This document shows, one piece after another, positions 43,706-52,078 of a stretch of 64,000 bases of DNA. Each line of letters opens with the position of its first letter. The first letter of the stretch is position 1. The stretch is from Actinophytocola xanthii (GTDB taxonomy: Bacteria; Actinomycetota; Actinomycetes; Mycobacteriales; Pseudonocardiaceae). The stretch is taken from positions 1 to 64,000 of the forward strand of contig NZ_MSIE01000029.1 of the NCBI RefSeq assembly GCF_001921205.1, read 5' to 3'. The position numbers and the translations under genes are program-made. The notes beneath the pieces are model-generated. The model was not told where the DNA came from. It did not search any database and saw only the letters and a list, made by a program, of their open reading frames with translations.

Positions 43706-45466
43706 GTGCGGTCGAGCGGCCCGTCCAGGGCGGAGCGCGCTGGACAAAGGGAGAAGCTCATCACCGTCTCAACCGAAAACCAGGAAAACCAACCGACCGA
43801 CGTGGACCCCGTCACGCTGGAGCACAGCGAGGCCGGCGTCCCCGAGACCGACACGTCCCACCCGCTCCAGGCCGGCGCCCCAGTGCGCGAGGACTCCCCC
43901 ACCTTCGCCGAGTTCGGCATCCGGGAGGAGATCGTCAAGGCACTCGTCGAGGCGGGTATCGAGCGGACCTTCGCGATCCAGGAGCTGACGCTGCCGCTGG
44001 CGATGGCCGGCGAGGACGTCATCGGACAGGCCCGCACGGGCACCGGCAAGACGCTGGGCTTCGGCGTGCCGCTGCTGCACCGGCTGTCCATGCCGGGGGA
44101 CGGGACTCCCCAGGTCCTCGTGGTGGTGCCGACCCGCGAGCTGTGCCTGCAGGTCACCCACGACCTCACCGACGCCGGAAAGTACCTCGGCGTACGGGTG
44201 CTCTCGATTTACGGCGGCCGGCCCTACGAGCCGCAGATCGAGGCCCTGCGCAAGGGCGTCGACATCGTGGTCGGCACCCCCGGACGCCTGCTCGACCTGG
44301 CCGAACAGCGCCACCTGGTGCTCGGCAAGATCGCCGCGCTGGTGCTCGACGAGGCCGACCGCATGCTCGACCTGGGCTTCCTGCCCGACATCGAGCGGAT
44401 CCTGCGGATGGTGCCCGACCAGCGGCACACGATGCTGTTCTCGGCCACGATGCCCGGCCCGATCATCACGCTGGCCCGGACCTTCCTGCACCAGCCCACC
44501 CACATCCGGGCCGAGGAGACCGACGCCGGCGCGATCCACGAGCGCACGCGCCAGTTCGTCTACCGGGCACACTCGATGGACAAGATCGAGGTCGTGGCCC
44601 GCGCCCTGCAGGCCGAGGGCCGTGGCCTCACGATGATCTTCAGCCGGACCAAGCGAACGGCCCAGAAGGTCGCCGACGAGCTCTCCGAGCGCGGCTTCGC
44701 GGTCGCCGCGGTGCACGGTGACCTCGGGCAGGGCGCCCGTGAACAGTCGCTGCGTGCGTTCCGCTCCGGCAAGGTCGACGTGCTGATCTCCACCGACGTC
44801 GCCGCCCGCGGCATCGACATCGACGGCGTCACCCACGTGATCAACTTCCAGTGCCCGGAGGACGACGGCACCTACGTGCACCGCATCGGGCGCACGGGCC
44901 GCGCCGGCCGCGAGGGGGTGGCGATCACCCTGGTCGACTGGGACGAGATGCCGCGCTGGAAGCTGATCAGCGACACGCTCGGCCTGGACATCCCGGAGCC
45001 GGTGGAGACCTACTCCACCTCCGAGCACCTGTTCGCCGATCTCGGGATCTCCGAGAGCTCGACCGGCCGGCTGCCGCTGGCCAAGCGGACCCGCGTCGGC
45101 CTGGCCGCCGAACCGGAGGAGGACCTCGGCGGCAAGACCAAGGGCCGGGGCCGCGGCCGCCGCCGGTCCGGCGATAAGGCCGAGTCCGGGGAGCGCCAGC
45201 GCGCGAGCGAGGGCGAGGCCGGCGAGGCCAGGCAGCGGCGGCGCCGGCGCAGCCGGAGCGGCGCCGAGACCGGCCAGCAGGCCGAGCCCGCCGCCGAGAC
45301 GACCGCGGCGACCACCTCCCCCAGCGGCCGCCCGGACCGGCCTGTCCGGCAGCGCAAGCGCCGGCGCAGCCGGGGCGGAGTCGACACCGGGGCGGAGGCC
45401 GAGGGCGGCACCAAGGCCGGCAGCCAGACACCGAACGCGACCGAAACAGGCGCTTCGGCAGACTGA
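43706..45466 (+). CDS. rhlE: RhlE-type DEAD-box RNA helicase
   Basis: A DEAD-box helicase: ARTGTGKT Walker [29 protein letters not shown], and [11 protein letters not shown] are all intact. The C-terminal tail of about 130 residues is rich in Arg, Glu and Gly with clusters such as RRRRRSR, suited to RNA binding. The start is uncertain. GTG at 43706 gives 586 residues. An unusual AUC at 43760, preceded by AAGGGAG, would give a natural ITVSTENQ N-terminus. The leader between the ferritin-like gene and the helicase is potentially structured. It unwinds RNA in ribosome assembly or decay. Confidence 0.92.
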   Translation: MRSSGPSRAERAGQREKLITVSTENQENQPTDVDPVTLEHSEAGVPETDTSHPLQAGAPVREDSPTFAEFGIREEIVKALVEAGIERTFAIQELTLPLAMAGEDVIGQARTGTGKTLGFGVPLLHRLSMPGDGTPQVLVVVPTRELCLQVTHDLTDAGKYLGVRVLSIYGGRPYEPQIEALRKGVDIVVGTPGRLLDLAEQRHLVLGKIAALVLDEADRMLDLGFLPDIERILRMVPDQRHTMLFSATMPGPIITLARTFLHQPTHIRAEETDAGAIHERTRQFVYRAHSMDKIEVVARALQAEGRGLTMIFSRTKRTAQKVADELSERGFAVAAVHGDLGQGAREQSLRAFRSGKVDVLISTDVAARGIDIDGVTHVINFQCPEDDGTYVHRIGRTGRAGREGVAITLVDWDEMPRWKLISDTLGLDIPEPVETYSTSEHLFADLGISESSTGRLPLAKRTRVGLAAEPEEDLGGKTKGRGRGRRRSGDKAESGERQRASEGEAGEARQRRRRRSRSGAETGQQAEPAAETTAATTSPSGRPDRPVRQRKRRRSRGGVDTGAEAEGGTKAGSQTPNATETGASAD

Positions 45467-45471
45467 CCCCC

Positions 45472-46878
45472 GTGAACCGCATCGGGGACGAGGACGTACT
45501 CGAGCCGGACGACAGGGACCCGGACTACAGCGAGGACGAGCCGGTGGAGCGATCCCGCTTCCACCGGAAGCGGGACGTGGCCGCGGCGGCGCTGATCGCC
45601 GTCGCGGCCCTCGCCGCGGGGCTGTTGGTCTGGCAGAACAGCGACGTCCGCGCGACGACCTCGGTCACCGCCAGCGGTCCGTTCACCACTCCGCCGGCGC
45701 CGACCGCGTCGCCGCCCTCGCTCGGCGAGTCCTGGCGGGCGGAGAGCCCGGCCACGCCGATACCGGTTGCGATCGGGCCTGCCGTCGTCACCGGCTCCGG
45801 CGGCGAGGTCGCCGGCCGGGACCCGATCACCGGTGAGGTGCGCTGGCGCTACCGCCGCGACCTGCCGCTGTGCACGATCACCTCCGCCTGGTCGGTGGCG
45901 GTCGTCGCGTACCAGAAGCCGTCGAACCTGCTCCGGGAGGACGACCCCCGCAAGGGCGGCGGGTGCAGCGAGGTGACCGCGCTCGCCCCGGCCACCGGGG
46001 AACGCGGCCGGCCACCCCGCCCCGACGAGACCCGGAGCAAGCCCGACCTCGGCCAACGCAACTCCGACGCCGAGCTGGGCACGCGGCTGCTGTTCGACGG
46101 CAGCTACGTCACGGCCACCGGCAGCCGCCTGGTCACCACGTGGCGCTCCGACCTCGTGCAGACGATGGAGTTCGGCCAGGTCCCCGCCGTGGTGAACCCG
46201 GACAAGCAGCCCCGCACCGGGTGCACCTTCGGGTCGGTCGCCGTCGAGGAGGGCCGGATCGCCGTCGTGGAGCGCTGCCCGGAGGACAAGGGCGACCGGC
46301 TGACCGTCTACCGCGCGACCGGCGACGACAACTCCGACAAGCCGGAGGTCGACTCGAGCGTGGACACCGGCGTGCGGGGCGTACGGGTCGTCGCGCTGAG
46401 CGCGGAGTGCCGGATCGCGGCGGAGAACGAGAACGACACCCAGCGGTGCGCGGTCGTCGTGGCCCCCGACCCGGCCCGCCTGCTGGTCTTCGACCAGGAG
46501 GGACGCGAGGTGGGGCGGCACCGGCTGTCGCTGGCCCCCGGCGACCTGCCGGACGAGGACCCGCCCGGGCACGTCGTGTCCAGCTACGAGGCGATCCGGG
46601 CGGTCTACTGGTACACCGGCTCGAAGACGATCGCTCTGTCCAAGGCGGACCTGCGCCCGCTGTGGACCGTGGAGGGCGCGGTGGGACCCGGGACGATGTT
46701 CGCCGGCCAGATGCTGGTGCCGGTGGTCGACGGGATCGCCGTGCTGAACCCGGCCAACGGCGAGCGGCGGGGCACCATCCCGGTGGAGCGCGGGGACTAC
46801 CGCGGGGACGTGACGATGTCCACGCTCGGGCCGATGGTGTTCGAGCAGCGTGGGGACACCCTGGTCGCGTTGCGGTGA
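45472..46878 (+). CDS. Membrane-anchored PQQ-like beta-propeller protein (Rv3212-type)
   Basis: A 468-residue protein with a short acidic cytoplasmic N-terminus, one transmembrane helix (about 36-54) and an external beta-propeller-like domain. Repeated segments such as PAVVTGSGGEVAGRDPITGE and GIAVLNPANGE resemble PQQ-type blades. The GTG start is 5 bases after the helicase stop, so co-transcription is likely, as with Mycobacterium Rv3211-Rv3212. Ligand and role are unknown. Confidence 0.85.
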   Translation: MNRIGDEDVLEPDDRDPDYSEDEPVERSRFHRKRDVAAAALIAVAALAAGLLVWQNSDVRATTSVTASGPFTTPPAPTASPPSLGESWRAESPATPIPVAIGPAVVTGSGGEVAGRDPITGEVRWRYRRDLPLCTITSAWSVAVVAYQKPSNLLREDDPRKGGGCSEVTALAPATGERGRPPRPDETRSKPDLGQRNSDAELGTRLLFDGSYVTATGSRLVTTWRSDLVQTMEFGQVPAVVNPDKQPRTGCTFGSVAVEEGRIAVVERCPEDKGDRLTVYRATGDDNSDKPEVDSSVDTGVRGVRVVALSAECRIAAENENDTQRCAVVVAPDPARLLVFDQEGREVGRHRLSLAPGDLPDEDPPGHVVSSYEAIRAVYWYTGSKTIALSKADLRPLWTVEGAVGPGTMFAGQMLVPVVDGIAVLNPANGERRGTIPVERGDYRGDVTMSTLGPMVFEQRGDTLVALR

Positions 46879-46912
46879 GGTTCATCAGCGCTCTACGACA
46901 TTTCCAGGGGTC

Positions 46913-47836
46913 GTGAGCGACACTGGTTGGGTGAACCCGCAACCGCAGTCGCAGATCAGCCCGCACGGCGGGCGGCGTGTCGAGCTGCCTGGCCGCTACG
47001 GGCCGATCGCCGCGCTGCGCGCCAGGACGTCCGCGGGCACCGGCCACCCGGCGCCGATCGCCCTGCTCGTCCCCGGCTACACGGGATCCAAGGAGGACTT
47101 CGCGCCGCTGCTCGACCCCATCGCCGAGGCCGGCTTCGACGCGATCGCGATCGACCTGCCCGGGCAGTACGAGTCCGGCGGCCCGGACGACGAGCGGGCC
47201 TACCTGCCGACCGCCCTGGGTGGCGTGCTGGCCGAGCTGGTCGGGAAGCTGTCGGCGGAGGGCAACCCGGTGCTGTTGCTCGGCCACTCCTTCGGTGGCC
47301 TGGTGTCGCGGGCCGCGGTGCTGGCCGGCGCGCCGGTCGTGGGCCTCACGCTGCTGGGCAGCGGCCCGTCCGAGCTGCCCGACGGGATGCGCCGCCAACT
47401 GCTCGACCTCGGTGAGCCGGTCATCCGCGAGCACGGCGTCCAGATCGCCCAGGACCTGCGCGACGAGCTGGACCGGCTGGCGCCGCAGAACCCCCCGCGA
47501 GCTCCGGAGCTGGCCGCGTTCCTGCGCCAGCGGTTCCTGCGCACACACCCGGCGAGCCTGCTCGGCATGGCGACGGGCCTGCGCAGCGAGCCGGACCAGG
47601 TCTCGGCCCTGGCGCGGCTGCTCAGCACCTCGGGCATCCCCTGCCTGGTCGCCTGCGGCGAGGAGGACGACGCCTGGCCGGTGTCCGCACAGCGGGACAT
47701 GGCGGAGCGGCTGGACGCCGACTTCGCGATGATCTTGGGGGCACGGCACTCCCCCAACGTCGAGAACCCGGCGATGTTGCTGGACACCCTGATCCCGACC
47801 TGGCGCTCCTGGCTCACCGCCGCCACGGAGATCTAG
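46913..47836 (+). CDS. Alpha/beta hydrolase
   Basis: A 307-residue alpha/beta-hydrolase-fold protein. It has PGYTGSKEDF at the oxyanion region, the nucleophile elbow LLGHSFGGLVS and a candidate catalytic histidine in LGARHSPNVE. The GTG at 46913 is preceded by AGGGG; a GTG at 46931 is an alternative. It is 34 bases from the beta-propeller gene, so it may be in the same transcript. Substrate unknown. Confidence 0.87.
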   Translation: MSDTGWVNPQPQSQISPHGGRRVELPGRYGPIAALRARTSAGTGHPAPIALLVPGYTGSKEDFAPLLDPIAEAGFDAIAIDLPGQYESGGPDDERAYLPTALGGVLAELVGKLSAEGNPVLLLGHSFGGLVSRAAVLAGAPVVGLTLLGSGPSELPDGMRRQLLDLGEPVIREHGVQIAQDLRDELDRLAPQNPPRAPELAAFLRQRFLRTHPASLLGMATGLRSEPDQVSALARLLSTSGIPCLVACGEEDDAWPVSAQRDMAERLDADFAMILGARHSPNVENPAMLLDTLIPTWRSWLTAATEI

Positions 47837-47850
47837 CTGTACCTAGACCC

Positions 47851-48234
47851 TCAGGCCCACCAGAGCACCCACATCGTGGCGCCGGTGATCACGGCCACGC
47901 CGAGGGCGGCCGCTGTCGCCGGCCAGCCCGAGGTCCTGTCGGCCACCCGCTGGACGAGGACGGCCAGGACGGCGGCGCCCAGGTGGCCCAGGACCATTGC
48001 CGTGCCGGGGCCTGGGACGCCTCGGGCCCAGGCCAGCACCTGGAAGACCACGATCACGACCGCCAGGACCGACAGGCCGACCGCGAGGGCGCCGGCCAGC
48101 TCCCGGCCGAAGCCGCCGCGGCGGGGGGTGCGCGTCGCCCGGGGTGTCGGGGTGCGGGGCAGGGCGACAGTGGTGGCGCTGGAGGCGGCCACCGGTGTCG
48201 GCATGGGGACTGTCGGCGAGTTGTCTGGCACCAC
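47851..48234 (-). CDS. Small membrane protein with three predicted helices
   Basis: A 127-residue protein with an unstructured Pro/Thr/Arg-rich N-terminus and three hydrophobic helices after about residue 45 (VLAVVIVVFQVLAWARG and following). The start is GTG at 48234, 5 bases from the exonuclease stop, so it is co-directional with it. It is convergent to the upstream hydrolase. No family recognised. Confidence 0.7.
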   Translation of the reverse strand: MVPDNSPTVPMPTPVAASSATTVALPRTPTPRATRTPRRGGFGRELAGALAVGLSVLAVVIVVFQVLAWARGVPGPGTAMVLGHLGAAVLAVLVQRVADRTSGWPATAAALGVAVITGATMWVLWWA

Positions 48235-48239
48235 GCGGT

Positions 48240-49097
48240 CTATCCCTTCACCTCATCGGCCACCTCGTCGGCCCGGGCGAGCAGGGCCCACGGCTCCGCG
48301 GCCGGTCCCGCCGCCTGCCCCTCGGGGCAGCTGCGCCGGAAGTCACACCAGGAACACTGCCGCCCGACCCGTGGGGGGAACAGCACGTCCTGGTCGCCAC
48401 CGGCATTGAGGGTATCCGTCGCCAGCGTGAACTCCTCGGCGGCCTCCTCGGCGCGGGTCCGGTGCCTGGTCAGGGACTCCTCGGTGTGCTCCCAGGCAGC
48501 GACGGTCCCGCTGGGCAGGTGGTGCAGCTCGACCCGGGTGCACGGGCGGCGCAGGGTGCGGCGGGCGGCGAGCACGTAGAGCGCGAGCGCCTGCGAGGCC
48601 CTGGCGTCGTCGGTGGTGAGCGCGCTGCGGCCGGTCTTGTAGTCGACGATCACCAGCTCGCCGTCGCGCTCGTCGATGCGGTCGACCCGCCCCTCGGCGA
48701 CGATCGAGCCGATCGGGGCGGACACCCAGCGCTCGAGGCCGATGGGGTCGTCGGTGACGTCGATCTCGCCCACGTAGTCGGCCACCCAGCCGGCGGCCAG
48801 CTCGCGGTAGGTGGCCGCCTGCCCGGGACCGGCGAACCCGTCGTCCTTCCAGTGCTGGCCGACCAGGGCGTGCGCTGCCTCGGGGGTGCGCCGGCGGACC
48901 GGCAGGTCGAAGAACGCGCGCAGGGCGTTGTGCACGACGGCGCCCAGCGTGCTGTGGGCGAACGCGCCGCCGCGCGGCGGGGTTGGCCGGTCGACGTAGG
49001 CCATCCGGTAGCGCCGCGGGCAGTCCAGCCAGGTCGCGACCCGGGACGGGGTGACCTTGATGAGCTTGCGCGGCATCGCGTCGAACCCGAGTTGCAC
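48240..49097 (-). CDS. RecB-family exonuclease with Fe-S cysteines
   Basis: A 285-residue PD-(D/E)xK nuclease. A cysteine in WLDCPRRYR, a histidine in VVHNALRAFF, then GRVDRIDERDGE and VIVDYKTG (active site), and a final CSWCDFRRSC give four cysteines that could hold an AddB-like 4Fe-4S cluster. Such standalone RecB nucleases are common in actinobacteria. GTG at 49097 gives the family N-terminus (MQLGF); an ATG at 49076 is possible. Confidence 0.9.
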   Translation of the reverse strand: MQLGFDAMPRKLIKVTPSRVATWLDCPRRYRMAYVDRPTPPRGGAFAHSTLGAVVHNALRAFFDLPVRRRTPEAAHALVGQHWKDDGFAGPGQAATYRELAAGWVADYVGEIDVTDDPIGLERWVSAPIGSIVAEGRVDRIDERDGELVIVDYKTGRSALTTDDARASQALALYVLAARRTLRRPCTRVELHHLPSGTVAAWEHTEESLTRHRTRAEEAAEEFTLATDTLNAGGDQDVLFPPRVGRQCSWCDFRRSCPEGQAAGPAAEPWALLARADEVADEVKG

Positions 49098-49133
49098 GGT
49101 TCAACGGTAGTGGAGCGGTCCGACAGCCCACGG

Positions 49134-49757
49134 TCAGGACGCGATGAACCCGCGAACCGAGTCCGCGACGAGCTGCACGGCGATCGCCGCCAGCAGCAGG
49201 CCCGCGATCTTGGCCAGTAACGTGATGCCGCTGTCCTTGATCACCCGGATCAGCTCGCCGGAGTAGCGAAGGCACAGCCACAGCACCAGGTGCACCGCGA
49301 GGATGGCGCTGGCGAGCGCGAGGTAGGAGCCGGCGGAGCCCCCGGCGGAGCCCTCCGCCTGCCGGACGAACACGATCGTCGCGGCGATGGCGCCAGGGCC
49401 GGCCAGCAGCGGGGTGCCCAGCGGGACCAGGGCCACGTTCACGTCGTCGACGGCTTGGGGCTCGGTGGTGCCCCGGCCGGTCAGCAGGTCCAGCGCGATC
49501 AGCAGGAGCAGCAGCCCGCCCGCGCCCTGCAGCGCGGGGATGCCGATGTGCAGGTAGGACAGGATCGCCTCGCCGCCGACCGCGAACAGGCTGATCACGC
49601 CGAGCGAGACGAGCACCGCCTGGCGGGCGGCACGCAGCCTGGTCGTGCGCGACCGGCGGCCGACCAGGCTGAGGAACACGGGCACGGTGCCCGGCGGATC
49701 CATGATCACCACCAGGGTGATCGAGACCTCCGCGAACAACCGAAGATCGAAGGTCAT
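49134..49757 (-). CDS. MarC family integral membrane protein
   Basis: A 207-residue MarC/YhgN-family protein with six hydrophobic helices. Conserved blocks are VIMDPPGTVPVFLSL in the first helix region and TPLLAGPGAIAATIVFV in the middle. Its role is not established; early links to antibiotic resistance were not confirmed. The ATG overlaps the PHP stop by 4 bases (ATGA). It is co-transcribed with the PHP gene. Confidence 0.9.
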   Translation of the reverse strand: MTFDLRLFAEVSITLVVIMDPPGTVPVFLSLVGRRSRTTRLRAARQAVLVSLGVISLFAVGGEAILSYLHIGIPALQGAGGLLLLLIALDLLTGRGTTEPQAVDDVNVALVPLGTPLLAGPGAIAATIVFVRQAEGSAGGSAGSYLALASAILAVHLVLWLCLRYSGELIRVIKDSGITLLAKIAGLLLAAIAVQLVADSVRGFIAS

Positions 49758-50620
49758 TGACCGGAACCGACGACCGGGACGCCGGTCGCGCGCTCGGCGA
49801 TGGCGTCGAGCTGGTCGGGGGCGGTGGTCTCCTGGCCGAGGCGGATGACCTTGTTGGTGCCGTGGTAGTCGCTGGAGCCGGTGGTGATCAGGTCCAGGTC
49901 CGCGGCCAGGGCCCGCAGCTCGTCGCGGGCGGCCTCGTCGTGGTCGGGGTGATCGACCTCCACGCCGGCCAGGCCGATGCCGACCAGCTCCTTGATCACC
50001 TCGGCGGTGACGGTCGGACCGCGGCGGTGGGCGAAGGCGTGCGCGAGCACGGTGACACCGCCCGCCGCGTTGATCATTTCGATCTGACTCTCCACCGGGG
50101 TGCGTGAGCTCGGCACGTAGTAGCGGCCGCGGTCGTTGAGGTAGCTGGCGAACGCCTCGTCGACCGAGGAGACGACGCCGGCACGCATGAGCGCCATGGC
50201 CAGGTGTGGCCGCCCGGCCGTGGAGTCCTCCGGCACCTCGGCGAGGAGGTTCTCGGCGTCGATCGGCAACCCGTCAGCGGCCATCTTCTCGGCGATCCTG
50301 GTCAGGCGGACCCGGCGGGCGGCGCGGGTGCGGCTGTGCTCGGCCACCACCGCCTGCGCCTCCGGGTCGAACAAGTAGGCCAGCAGGTGCACGGTGCAGT
50401 GCCCGCCGCGGCCGTCCGGGCTCACGCAGGAGAGCTCGGCGCCGCGCACCAGGCGCAGTCCCGGCGGCAGCGCCGCGACGGCCTCCGCCCATCCCGCTGT
50501 CGTGTCGTGGTCGGTGATCGCCAGCGCCGACAGGCCCTGGGCAGCGGCGTTGGCGACCAGTTCGGCGGGGGTGTCGGTGCCGTCCGACGCGGTCGAGTGG
50601 GCGTGCAGATCGATCCTCAC
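49754..50620 (-). CDS. PHP-domain phosphoesterase (nucleoside bisphosphate phosphatase-like)
   Basis: A 288-residue PHP-family metal-dependent phosphoesterase. Metal ligands include MRIDLHAHSTASDG at the N-terminus, AITDHDTTAG, and later GSSDYHG. The family removes 3'-phosphates from 3',5'-bisphosphonucleosides and trims RNA 5' ends (YciV/RnaAM type). The GTG start lies within a 7-base-stem hairpin. It is followed by marC in a 4-base overlap. Confidence 0.9.
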   Translation of the reverse strand: MRIDLHAHSTASDGTDTPAELVANAAAQGLSALAITDHDTTAGWAEAVAALPPGLRLVRGAELSCVSPDGRGGHCTVHLLAYLFDPEAQAVVAEHSRTRAARRVRLTRIAEKMAADGLPIDAENLLAEVPEDSTAGRPHLAMALMRAGVVSSVDEAFASYLNDRGRYYVPSSRTPVESQIEMINAAGGVTVLAHAFAHRRGPTVTAEVIKELVGIGLAGVEVDHPDHDEAARDELRALAADLDLITTGSSDYHGTNKVIRLGQETTAPDQLDAIAERATGVPVVGSGQ

Positions 50621-50640
50621 GCTGTTATTGAACGTGAGGG
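50616..50640 (-). promoter_or_regulatory. Hairpin covering the PHP start codon
   Basis: CCTCACG and CGTGAGG (7-base stem, 11-base loop) form a minus-strand hairpin whose 3' arm contains the PHP start codon GTG. It could limit ribosome access or terminate the upstream PH-domain transcript. Low confidence. Confidence 0.35.
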
Positions 50641-50657
50641 ACCTGCGGCGACCTCCG

Positions 50658-51218
50658 TCAGCCCACCTTCGCCCGCCGCTTGGCCAGGCGCTGGGCCCGA
50701 ATCATCGAGAAGCGCGCGGCCTGCGCCTCCTTGTCCCCGAAGACCAGCTCGGAGATGGCGTCGTAGACCTGCTCGGCCTTCGGCAGGTACTCGAGGCGGT
50801 TCAGCGCCTGGATCTGACCGGCGGACTCGACGACCATCGTGCCGTAGCCGAAGATCCGGCCCATCAGCGGACGTTCGTAGGTGAGGTCGGTCACCTTGCC
50901 GATCGGCATCATTAGGACCTTGGTCGTGATGATGCCGGTGGTCATCATCATCCGTTTGTCGGTGACCACGATCCGCTCCACCCACCAGAGCAGCACGACG
51001 TAGGCGAACCGGAGCACGACGAACAGCGCGGCGTACCAGAGGATGTTCTGCAGCAGCCACATCGAGGGCGGCAGCAGATACGACACCATCACCGCGACCG
51101 CCAGCAGCGCGACGGCCTCGAAGATGTCCCAGGCCAGCGATGCCCAGTGCAGGCGCACCCGGATGACCCGTCGTTCGGTCTCCAGCAGGTACTCGTCCGA
51201 ATCCCGTGGCGCGAACAT
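50658..51218 (-). CDS. Bacterial PH-domain membrane protein
   Basis: A 186-residue protein with two transmembrane helices (about 28-72) followed by a cytoplasmic bacterial PH-like domain (DUF304/bPH2 type; ERIVVTDKRMMMTTGIITTK). The C-terminal segment is helical and basic. A 54-residue membrane protein ends 18 bases upstream on the same strand. The ATG at 51218 begins MFAPRDSDEYLLETE. Role unknown. Confidence 0.87.
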   Translation of the reverse strand: MFAPRDSDEYLLETERRVIRVRLHWASLAWDIFEAVALLAVAVMVSYLLPPSMWLLQNILWYAALFVVLRFAYVVLLWWVERIVVTDKRMMMTTGIITTKVLMMPIGKVTDLTYERPLMGRIFGYGTMVVESAGQIQALNRLEYLPKAEQVYDAISELVFGDKEAQAARFSMIRAQRLAKRRAKVG

Positions 51219-51236
51219 ACCGAGAACGGTACCGGC

Positions 51237-51401
51237 TTAGGTCTGGAAGACCGAGGTTACAAACGTGATGACTGCTTCGGCGGCGTCCCGAAGGGTGGCG
51301 AGGATCGAGTTCACCAGCGCGGCCGACTGGACCGGTTGGGTCACCAGGAAGAACACCACCAAGGCAGCGCCCGAGATAATCAGTGCCTTCTTGACATTCA
51401 C
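51237..51401 (-). CDS. Small membrane protein upstream of the PH-domain gene
   Basis: A 54-residue protein starting with GTG at 51401. It has a hydrophobic signal-like stretch (ALIISGAALVVFFLVTQ, residues 6-22) after a short basic N-terminus, then an amphipathic region (LVNSILATLRDAAEAVITF). GGAG lies about 11 bases before the start. The reading frame, hydrophobicity and 18-base spacing to the PH gene support a real gene, too short for ordinary gene finders. Function unknown. Confidence 0.8.
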   Translation of the reverse strand: MNVKKALIISGAALVVFFLVTQPVQSAALVNSILATLRDAAEAVITFVTSVFQT

Positions 51402-51578
51402 AGCGAGCTACTCCGTGTCCCCCGTGATCTGGGTGATCGTCGGTTGGCTGAAAAACCCTGAAACACTTGTACCGCACCGGGGCTCGGAAAGGGAGTGCAG
51501 TCCTGCTGTTGGGGCAGTGCACGAGCGTGGTAGGCGATTATGGTTACCGTCCGTGTTCACGGAGGGGGTGGCGTTCCG

Positions 51579-51983
51579 ATGATCAGGTGCGTGGGGGCGA
51601 TCATCCATGACCCGTCGGGGCGGTTGTTGCTGGTCCGCCGTGGCACTCCGCCTTCCCAAGGGCTCTGGTCGATTCCCGGGGGCAGGGTGGAACAGGGCGA
51701 AACGGACTTACTGGCGGTTGCGCGGGAGGTTGAGGAGGAGACAGGGCTGGTCGTTTCACCCGGAAGGCTGGTGGGCCGGGTCGAGCGGGAGGCGCCCGCG
51801 GGCGTGTACGAGATCTTCGACTACACGGCGACAGTGGTCGGCGGAGTGCTGGGCGCCGGGGACGACGCGGCGGAGGTGGAGTGGGTGGGGCCGGGCAGGT
51901 TCGCCGAACTGGAGCGGGACGGGCAGCTGGTCCCACTACTCGCCGACACGCTGCGTGGTTGGGACGCCCTGCCCAGGACTTGA
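51579..51983 (+). CDS. NUDIX hydrolase
   Basis: A 134-residue NUDIX enzyme with the box GGRVEQGETDLLAVAREVEE followed by ETGL. The ATG at 51579 lies downstream of GGAGGGGG at a long spacing. Earlier GTG codons are possible. It is divergent from the small-protein/PH operon. Substrate unknown. Confidence 0.88.
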   Translation: MIRCVGAIIHDPSGRLLLVRRGTPPSQGLWSIPGGRVEQGETDLLAVAREVEEETGLVVSPGRLVGRVEREAPAGVYEIFDYTATVVGGVLGAGDDAAEVEWVGPGRFAELERDGQLVPLLADTLRGWDALPRT

Positions 51984-52035
51984 CCGGTTGCCGAGTGGTG
52001 ACTCCCCGAGTCGCGAGGCGACCAGGGAGCCGCCC

Positions 52036-52078
52036 GCCAGGCGAGCGCCCGTCAGGCGAGCCAGCCGGTCAGGCAAGC
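52036..52078. repeat. Three short direct repeats at the DUF2332 end
   Basis: The 11-base unit GCCAGGCGAGC, GTCAGGCGAGC and GTCAGGCAAGC appears at 52036, 52051 and 52068. The last copy includes the DUF2332 stop codon. Probably local tandem slippage between convergent genes; no known function. Confidence 0.4.
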
